NCBI GenBank assembly: GCA_019914995.1
Contig: CM034137.1
Location: forward strand, 3,844,001-3,908,000
Source: Acanthochlamys bracteata
Lineage: Eukaryota; Streptophyta; Magnoliopsida; Pandanales; Velloziaceae
Length of the DNA: 64,000 nt
Direction: 5' to 3'
In this document: piece by piece, positions 55,862-64,000 of the stretch
Layout of the letters: each line of letters opens with the position of its first letter
Position numbering within the stretch: the stretch's first letter is position 1
The notes under the pieces: generated by a model
Seen by the model: only the letters and a program-made list of their open reading frames with translations
What the model was told of the DNA's origin: nothing
The model's database searches: none
Made by a program: the position numbers and the translations under genes

Positions 55862-57960
55862 TAAGTCAAGTACTTCTCCAACATTTTAATTTATGATTTA
55901 ATCTTTTTTCTTATTTCGTCAACTAAAATTATGTCATCGTCGAATAACATACACAACGGTACTTCATTTTGAATATATCGAGTGAGTTCATCTATTATTA
56001 ATACAAATACGTAAGGATTTAAAATTAAACCTTGATGTAAACCTATAGTAAATGAAAACTCTAGTCTTATCACAATTACAATGCATTCGAGTGACTAATA
56101 CATCGTAAATATCTTTAATAACTTATACTATTATAATAGGAATATCTTTTATTCTAACACACACTATAGTATTTCTAATGTACCATATCGTAAGCTTTTT
56201 ATAAATCTATAAAGACTATAAATTAGTGTTTCTACTTCTGTCTATATTGTTCCATCAACTTTCAAGTAGATAGATCGCTTCCATTATAAATCTCATTGAA
56301 ATAAAATCAAACTGATTATGGAAATCTTCGAATTATATCTTAACGTATAGTTAGTAAATCTTTTCGATAACTTTATAGTGTGGCTATAAGCTTCATCTCT
56401 CTATAAATCATACAATTTTAAATATCTCTCTTGTACTTTTAAATAAGCATTAGTGCACTTTCTCTATCCATCTGGTATTCTTTCACTTTTTAAAAAAATA
56501 TGAACAATTTTATTAGCTAAACAATGCTCACTTGCCTAAATACCTCCATACTTCGATTGAGATTCTATTTAAAGCAATAATTGTTCTTATTTTCATCTTT
56601 TCAGAGCCTTTCTAACTTCTGATGGTTTGAGTTTTCTAACATAATTAACATGCTGATATATAATAAACATCCATCAAGGCGGTTCTATCCATAGCATTTC
56701 ATTAATAATTATCAAAATAGGTTATCCATCTACTTGTAATATAACTATTTTGAAACAAATTTGAATGATTCTGATTTTAATGCATCTAATTTTATTTATA
56801 TTTCTTCTTTTGTTTTCTCTTTCTGATGTGGAATTATAAATACCATTCTCTCTCTCCTTCGTACGCAGTTATTTATACTTCCGATGTGTTTCTAACATTT
56901 GCGAAGCTACCGTCGCAAAATATTCCAGCAGGTTCCAGACCATCTCATTTTTTCATATTCTGTAAAATGAGACTCACTGATCACTTTCTTGGCATTTTTG
57001 TTAGTTAATTTATATTTCCCGAAAACTTACATATTTTTCTGGGTAGATTGTTGTAGTATTCTCTTTTATATATAATTGCATTTCTTACATTTTCATTTGA
57101 CCACCAAGTTCTCTTATTTAGAAATTTTCCATAATGTGATTCTATTAGGACCTTTCTCACAATGTTTCTAATATAATTAGCCATTCCCACATATATCATG
57201 CTAATATCTCTGTCAATATTTGACTTTTGCTTCTTTAAGATTCGTCTGATAACAACTCCTTATTTATCACCATTTAAATTTCACCATATCGTCCTATAGA
57301 TTCCAATGTCTTTTTCTTTTAAGAGAATGTCCAACATTAATAATCTATGATGCACAGTTAAACTCACAGGGATTATCTTGTAGTTCTTACAGGATGACAT
57401 ATCCATCTGTCTAACGAGAATATAATTGATTTGACTATGTCATCCCATTTACAAAAGTGGTTAGGTGGGTATCTTATTTTAAAAAATACATATTGGTGGA
57501 AACCATAAGCCTTAACTTCTTCATTAAGTTCTTAATAGTCAAAATTTCCATAGGCTCCTTAATACCCATGTTACCTTTATCTACGTAACCATTCAAATCA
57601 CCTATAGTAAAAATTTTATCTTATTTAAGAGTTGCCTAAATTAACATATCTATGTCGTCCCAAAATTATTATTTTGCGACTTTGTCGAATCATATCTAAG
57701 AGGCATAAGTGCTAATAACACTAACCAATTCCGCTGCTAAAAAAAAATTAACTAATATACTTCTATCTCCAACTCGTTATACCTCAACAAGCTAATTTGG
57801 ACCTGATTTAATGATAATTTCTATATACTATTCAATTTACTAGTATACCAAGATTTATAACCTTTAATATTTTCTATTTCTCTTCTTTTTCTTACCCACC
57901 AACTTAATTTTTTATATACCAGCAATGATAATTTTTCTTCTATCCTTTACTTTAACTAAA
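55862..57960 (-). mobile_element. RTE-type LINE (non-LTR retrotransposon) remnant
   Basis: Endonuclease pieces on the minus strand include IGDLNGYVDKGN (about 57566-57606) and THLTTFVNGMT (about 57430-57470), with an NPCEFNCAS-like region near 57360 that matches the PGE...QHR part of RTE endonucleases. NKRTWWSNENVRNAIIYKRE (57115-57050) follows. Reverse transcriptase pieces are VFIDLxKAYDMVH (about 56180-56225) and SFTIGLHQGLILNPYVFVLI, IDELTRYIQNEVPLCMLFDD and DIILVDE (56073-55905). The RTE box F-A-D-D reads F-D-D-D, so both catalytic Asp remain. Stops and frameshifts throughout; 5' and 3' limits approximate. Confidence 0.8.
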
Positions 57961-58130
57961 GGTTTACTTGTTATTATCTCAATAATTCGAATTCTTATTG
58001 TAATCCTAGTGTTATGAATTAGTATTTATAGTTGTTTTCATATACTAGATCTTGGTATCCCTTACTTATTTGTCAACAATTCCAGACGTTGAGATATCGC
58101 GTGCTTTTTATGGTATGCCCTAGCAAACTT

Positions 58131-58941
58131 TTAGGGATTGCAATACATGATCCGATCCGAAAATTCAATTTGAAATTGACCTATTTTATTCGTATTAGGG
58201 TTGATAATTTTGATCCATATAAATTTATGAATTGAGTTAGGATTAAGCAAATTTAATCCGACTATTAAATGGGTCGATTAAAAACCAACCTATCAACCTC
58301 AATTACTATTTCTAAAAGGAACAACTCTTTCACGATTTCTTTTACCGTATAATATAATTATCCAAACGAAAAAAATCAATAATAGTAACTTATAAATTAT
58401 TATAATTATAATATATTTATAATTAGTCATTTACTTTCATGCCTTAATAAAATAGTGTAAGAAAAGAATTATATATTGTCGAATGTATTACTATATAAAT
58501 ATTTCTTTAATGTTGAATTTAGATTTTGTATAAAGACTTTTATCAAAATTTTATTAGTTAAATATGTTTGCCAAAATTTTTATCGAAGTAATTACTACAT
58601 ACTTGTAATTATAAAATTTCAGTTGTCACCTCATATTCAAAAAAATGAATATAAAAATAAAATTTTTTTGAAACATTCTAATAACAAATGAATATATTAA
58701 AAAATACAATTTTGACGGACATTCACTAGATCTCTTCACCAAAAATACTATACAATATTCATTCCATCTAATTTTGTACGTAATTGCACTCAAACATAAA
58801 AATGTAAAATAAAAATTAATAATTTTAATTATTAAATAGGTCGATCCGATTTTGATTTGGTTATATTTATTACCCGTATAAATTTATAAATTAAATTATG
58901 ATTAAATGAATTTGACCTATCAATTTAAATTGACATCCCTA
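58131..58941 (+). mobile_element. Non-autonomous hAT-type element, family N1 copy b
   Basis: Ends TAGGGATTGCAA and TTGACATCCCTA form imperfect inverted repeats. Flanks CAAACTTT (58123-58130) and TAAACTCT (58942-58949) agree at 6 of 8 positions. The interior aligns collinearly with 6777-7592, including TAAAATAGTGTAAGA and AAAATTTCAG(C/T)TGTCACC. 811 bp, no coding capacity. Confidence 0.78.
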
Positions 58942-60905
58942 TAAACTCTTGCTCATTGCTGGCGCAACGCTAGTGGCATACCATCCAACGAAATTTTAGA
59001 TTGAATAGATTTATGTGATTACAATTGACAAAATTTTATGCTAGCTCTCAATCAACCACAACCACCTTCTTTTTATCCTAACTGTCAACCGACTCAACCA
59101 ACCTACAAAACATAGGAGGAAGTATATTCATAGTAAATCACTCTAATAAGATTGTAAAGCATCTACAGATGAATCTTATGATAAAGACTTTCTAAAATGA
59201 AAGATCACGCTGTTTTTACCTTGCCTAATCACTTGCGTCATTATTGGGATGAATATTGAAATTTTTACAAATTGGGAGGAGAACATATTATTTAGAAATA
59301 CATTAATTTAACCCTGAGATGCTGATTGTTAAATATAAATCTCCTAAAGAAGTATGAAATGCCATAGCCATTGCCATAGGAAATGAAATGTTTTATCCAA
59401 ATTTAGAGCTTGCACTAATGATGATGCGTCTGACATCTTTAATATATTGAGTGATGACCTACTTCCACCTACAGCTATGAATAGAAGGAAATATATATTA
59501 AAAATGATAAAGTTAATTAGCCTTGTTCTGAATCAGAAGTTGTGGTGGTTAGGAAAGTTCCCGATCCATTTATATAGCAATCGACTGCTATTTTAATAAA
59601 TTGTTCCTTTGATTGGTTGCTCTATTATTACCCGCATCGGATTAACTGCTTGACATACGTTCTGCCTTCCATCATATGTTGAAGATATTGAAGCTTTAGC
59701 TATGTATATATGCATGGTATGAACAACGTGAAAACAAACTATTGGCTAATGGGTTTTCTGAGAGTTGCCCTTTGCATCGAACTTAGTTTTTATCATCTAA
59801 ATTATCAGCGAATCTGTTGAAACAGGGAGAATCCACAAACGTTTGTTGTTCTTCTATCGTAAAGACGATGGCCACGTCCATCTAGTAAGCATGAGTACTC
59901 AGTCAATAAGACGGAACTACATAATATCATCTAGATGTTTGTCGTATGCAAATGCAGCTTGGGATGTGGTTTTGGTTAGTTGCATAATTTAGAATTACCT
60001 GATCTTATCTTATATACAAAATTAAATCAGACAAGTACAAGTTGGCTATAAAAAAAATCTCGAACTCTATATTGATAATATATAAATAGCAAATGGTGAA
60101 GCACGGCATCTTAAAGTCCAACGATATCAAAACAAATGGAGGGGATTGAATGAGTTGTTGTGGGGAACACTCATTGGCCTTAGAAAGTCGTCTCCCTAAC
60201 TCAACATTATCTTATGAATCATGATATGAAAGATCACTAAGATTTTGAATTCGTTTTATATGCGCCATTCATATTAAGTTTAATATGTGCCACTTCAATT
60301 TTTTTTATAAATTTCAAAATGCCAATTCGTTAGTTCATCGTTAAATTTTACGACATCATATTAAATAAGTTTCATTTCAAGAATATTTAAATATTAACTT
60401 TTAATATTTAAGAAATATTCAAAATTTAGGAATACTTTTAAAATTAAATTATTTTATATCTCTAAAAAATATGTTATTTATTTTAGTAGAGAACAAAATG
60501 TAATTAGAGAAAAATAAAGATAATAATAACTTAAGTATTAGCAATTAAGACATGTTTATATTACAAATAAATAAGTTTGCAATTTTGTAGCTAGACTAAT
60601 ATAAGTATTCTATGAAAAAGAATTACTATAATATTTTCAAGAAAATTAAGCGTTTATTAATAATTAATGATTGTTTGATATATAGTCTAAACAATCATTT
60701 TAGTGTTATGTCGATAAAAGTTAACGGTGAAATTAAAATGTCGCAATTTCAAATAAAAAGATAACTTGAATGACATACATGAAGCTTTTGAATACAGAAA
60801 TACGTAGAATGAAGCCAAAACCTTAAGATAATAAGTGATATTTTACCAAATTTTTATATGGCCCCAACATTAGATAAGAGATAATTTCATGCTGGCTTGC
60901 TAGCC
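58942..60905. other. No gene recognised
   Basis: No open frame above 60 codons. 59290-59900 has a more balanced base composition and may be a decayed coding region, but I could not match it to a family in any frame. Confidence 0.35.
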
Positions 60906-60915
60906 TGCTAGGGCA

Positions 60916-61623
60916 TGGTTGTTAAAATCCCGATTTAAATCTTAAAATCTTATGATTTTACATCAACAAAACGATTCTACTTGATACAAGATCCCGATTT
61001 TACTTCAAATCTGTAAGATCCCGATTTTAATCCTAAAATCCTTAACATCCCGATTTTACTTGCGATCTTACGATTTCAGGTTATAAAAAATTTTCATGAA
61101 TCAGAAGAGCTCTTGAAGATTTTGAATGAAGCTGAAATAGCTAAAGAGTTCGTTTGTAGCGTGTGCAGTTGTGTTTGGTTTATTTTGTGAGGGATTTATT
61201 ATTAGAACAAAATATTTTTTGTATGGTAGTATTTTGAATTATATTTTTTCTCTTTATTTTGAGGCGATAAAGACGGATTGTTTGATTACATAAGGAATTA
61301 GATTTTCTAAATATGGTATAAGTGCACATTTACAAATAATGATATAATATATAAAGATATTGTGATAATGAGCTAAATGAATATAAAGAACTGTTAATAA
61401 TATAGTTATCTGAACTATAAATATGAACATTGTTAATCTATTACATTAAGATGAAATATAAAAAAAATTATATTTATTTTCAGCAATTTTAATAAGTACT
61501 ATTTAAAATTTTAAAAGCAATAAATAAATTTGTAAAAAAATTATCGAAAAAGTAAAATCTTACGATCTTACTTAAACTCCCGATTTTACGATCCTACATA
61601 AAATCCCGATCCTGACAACCTTG
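60916..61623. mobile_element. Non-autonomous Mutator-like element, family N2 copy b
   Basis: Ends GGTTGTTAAAATCCCGATTT and CCCGATCCTGACAACC match the element at 9871-10327. Flanks TGCTAGGGCA (60906-60915) and TGCTAGGGTA (61624-61633) are a 10-bp duplication with one mismatch. Several ATCCCGATTTTA motifs lie near both ends. About 708 bp, no coding capacity. Confidence 0.7.
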
Positions 61624-61633
61624 TGCTAGGGTA

Positions 61634-61994
61634 CAAAGAGAAAGAGTTAAAAATCCCATCCCAACCAACGTTACCCTTTAAAGAGGAAATTAGCTGGGTC
61701 CCCAGCTAGATGGATGGGTTAGATTAGCGTGAATTGGTCCACGGTCTACAGATTAACGACTAATACTTGATCCCTTTTGAGGTAATACCTTGAAATACCT
61801 TTTGCTGTAGGTCCATCTGTCCATGTCGTCAGTTTGGGATCGCTTTCACCATTTGTTTCTCTCCTTCGTCTATGTATCAAACAAGCTAATAGGTAGGTTT
61901 TGTCAAAGACCAAGAAGTGGGTGGTAAGCTATTTTGTCCAATATATATTGGCGAGGATTTCATGTGAACAAGAAACTCTAAAGAATAAGATCAT
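61634..61994. other. No gene recognised
   Basis: Short spacer between two small elements; nothing seen. Confidence 0.4.
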
Positions 61995-62796
61995 TAGGGA
62001 TGACAATTTAGATATTAATTTCAAATCGATCTATTTAATAATTAGGTCAAATTAATTCAATCCTAATTTAACTTACAAATTTAATCGGCCAAAATTATCA
62101 ATCATAACTTATTTAATCCGATCAAATTCAGTTCGATCCATTAATAATTAAAATTATTAATTTTTATTTGTACACTTTTAGCTTTGAGAGAAAATTATAA
62201 ATTAGTTGGAATGCATATTGTACGTTGTTTCTGGTGAAGAGATTAGTAAGTGTCCGTCAAAATTTATTCCTTAATATGTCCATCGGTTCTTAAAATGTAA
62301 CAATTTTTTTATTTTTTATATTTTGAAATTAAATTATGCCAGCTTATCAAATTTTATTATTATAAATATATAGTAATATTTTTGATAAAAATTTTGATAA
62401 ATATAGTTAGTTAATAAATTTTGATAAAAAAATTATTTTAGTAAATCTAAATTTGTCATTAAAGAAACACCTACATAGTAATACTTTCGATAATTATATT
62501 TCAATATTTACAATATAATTATAATAAATAATAAATAATTACTATTATGGATTTTTTTTGTTTGTTGTCAAAATTTTATTATATCGTAAAAAAATCAAAA
62601 AAATATTGTTCTTTCTAGAGGGTAGCAATTCGGATTGATAAGTCAATTTTGGATCGATCAATTTAATAATTGGGTCAAATTAGTTTAACCCTAACTCAAC
62701 CCATAAATTTATACGGATCAAAATTATTAGTCCTAATCTGAATTAAATGTGTCAGTTTTAGGTTAAAATTTTGGAGGTCATATATTGCCATCCTTA
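61995..62796 (-). mobile_element. Non-autonomous hAT-type element, family N1 copy c
   Basis: Ends TAGGGATGACAATTT and TATTGCCATCCTTA. Flanks share GATCAT (left AAGATCAT, right TGATCATT). The interior is collinear with copies a and b in reverse orientation (for example CATAGTAATACTTTCGATAA at about 62474). The internal copy of the terminal unit begins at about 62622 with TAGAGGGTAGCAATTC. 802 bp. Confidence 0.75.
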
Positions 62797-63440
62797 TGAT
62801 CATTGCGGTGCCTTTTTGTGCAATTCAGTTTTTTATTATTATTCTTTTATTTTTCTAATATGTTGTAATTAGTTTCTGGTTCGAAGGATCACTTGTCAAG
62901 ACTTGTTATTGCTAAACATCACATATCAATTTCAAATTAGTCATTCTCTAGACTACTCCCGAGCTTGTTCAAATTGCACTAAATTCGCGTTTTCTGTCGG
63001 ATTTGAATTAAACTTATGTGCTTCTTAGAGAACTCAAGTTCACCAACTCAGTTTTACATGCAAACTAAACTTGGCAACTAGTGTATTTTTCTGAGGTAAC
63101 TCTTCTCCAAGTTGCACAATTCATCCATTGTTTTACATCCACCAAGCACTTGAAATTTGAAGTTGTTCTCCATTATTATACTCTAGGTTCAACATCAATC
63201 AGCTTTATAAATGCGTCACCAACAAAGGATCTCCATTCTCTGCAAAAAAACTGAACCTTTCTATTTATAGGAGAAGAACCTTTTTCTCAAGCCTCACTCA
63301 CCCCACCCCACCACCCCCATCCCCCAAAAGTTTTTTTTTCTTGATTCTCACAGATTCTACTGAATATTTCAGGTTAAAATCTCCAACCTTTTAGGACATT
63401 CAAACTGCTCAAGCCCGAGGACTGTAGCAGTTTTCCAACA
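62797..63440. other. No gene recognised
   Basis: Includes a C-rich stretch (63300-63325, CACCCCACCCCACCACCCCC). It may include the outer part of the LTR that follows. Confidence 0.35.
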
Positions 63441-63919
63441 AAGATGAAAAATTTTGTTGTAAGTTAGTTTCGTAACTCTATGAGATATCATAATTCACAT
63501 AGAACATAATACGAAGATCTAGAAACTCAATGATTTTTACATGACTTAAATAAGAGAAACATACTTTGGTCCATAACGCTTATCTTCAATCAATTGTTTG
63601 CCTTTAGAAAACTTGATTTCTCCCTCTTGATTTTTACTTGATCTTAAAGTAATACTTAAGTGATGGAATAAATAACAAAGTTTTAGACGTTAATTGAGAT
63701 AGAGAGAGGACCAAGCATTCATTAGGAATGTATTTATAACCTACAACCATCATAGTGGGTAGTTGCCATAACTTCTTTCAAGTGGGGAGTTATTGTAACT
63801 TCCCACTATATGGAGTTATTATAACTTTTCACATAATGGATAGTTTTAATAACTCCTTAACCAATAGGATTTTATCATTATACATTAAACTAAACATTAT
63901 ACATGAGCCACATTCAACA
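63441..63919 (-). repeat. 3' LTR of a Copia element running off the right edge
   Basis: On the minus strand TGTTGAATGTGGCTCATGTA starts at 63919. It is preceded (63920-63932) by AAGTGGGAGAA, a typical copia polypurine tract, and by GAGCCAAG. That layout marks the junction of internal region and 3' LTR. The far end of the LTR (left) is not defined; 63441 is a rough guess. Confidence 0.55.
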
Positions 63920-64000
63920 TTCTCCCACTTGGCTCATGTGTTATAATATTCAACTTAATGGTTCAATAAAACTTAATGCGCAATAAATAAATCCTTTCAT
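63920..64000 (-). mobile_element. Internal 3' edge of the right-hand Copia element
   Basis: It holds the polypurine tract and the last ~70 bp before the LTR. The body lies beyond the window. Confidence 0.5.

Noticed and set aside
59290..59900. Decayed RNase H or gag-like coding region
   Set aside because: Scattered peptide resemblance in shifting frames was too weak to support any family.

Overview
This window is AT-rich nuclear DNA from a flowering plant, most likely a dicot. The evidence is a pair of spliced two-domain DJ-1/PfpI genes with the plant exon layout, plus the usual plant transposon zoo: Ty1/copia, Ty3/gypsy, RTE LINE, hAT, CACTA, Harbinger-like and Mutator-like elements, and small non-autonomous elements. 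I cannot name the species. There is no bacterial, organellar or viral gene set, no tRNA or rRNA gene and no CRISPR array.

The only host loci I recognise with confidence are two related copies of a DJ-1 gene on the + strand, about 39 kb apart: copy A (7944-11816) and copy B (47337-51261). Both keep the same eight-exon structure and would encode about 390 residues with two tandem DJ-1 domains. Copy A has a +1 frameshift, a one-base deletion at a splice donor, and has lost the nucleophilic cysteine in both domains (Ser and Arg). Copy B keeps both cysteines but carries two separate 5-bp tandem duplications that break the frame. As read here, neither encodes a full protein. Smaller host-derived pieces are a histone H2A C-terminal fragment (5418-5690), an internal exon of RNA polymerase subunit RPB12 inside a transposon-like element (34765-34845), a FAR1-like fragment (about 53669-53760) and a possible first exon encoding a signal peptide (52309-52422).

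Layout: degenerate Copia, minus strand (1-5228); H2A fragment; 816-bp hAT-type element (6777-7592); DJ-1 copy A with a small Mutator-like element in its fifth intron (9871-10327); decayed Ty3/gypsy with a single frame broken by six stops (12594-16882) and a probable 3' LTR; CACTA transposase fragment (18456-18905); complete 6.5-kb LTR element coding only for gag and protease, with a 5-bp target duplication (19828-26337); second Copia with full LTRs but no integrase core (28739-33427); hAT transposase fragment (33433-34195); Harbinger-like element carrying the RPB12 exon (34201-37870); long stretch without recognisable genes; degenerate hAT with inverted ends (42452-44985); DJ-1 copy B; tandem repeats, a CACTA terminus and an RTE LINE (55862-57960); two more copies of the ~810-bp hAT-type family and a second Mutator-like element; and at the right edge the 3' LTR and internal edge of another Copia.

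The genes do not form a pathway. The window reads as an ancestral DJ-1 duplication whose copies were separated by, and decayed among, nested transposons. Every autonomous element examined has at least one broken catalytic motif, a large deletion or a broken reading frame.
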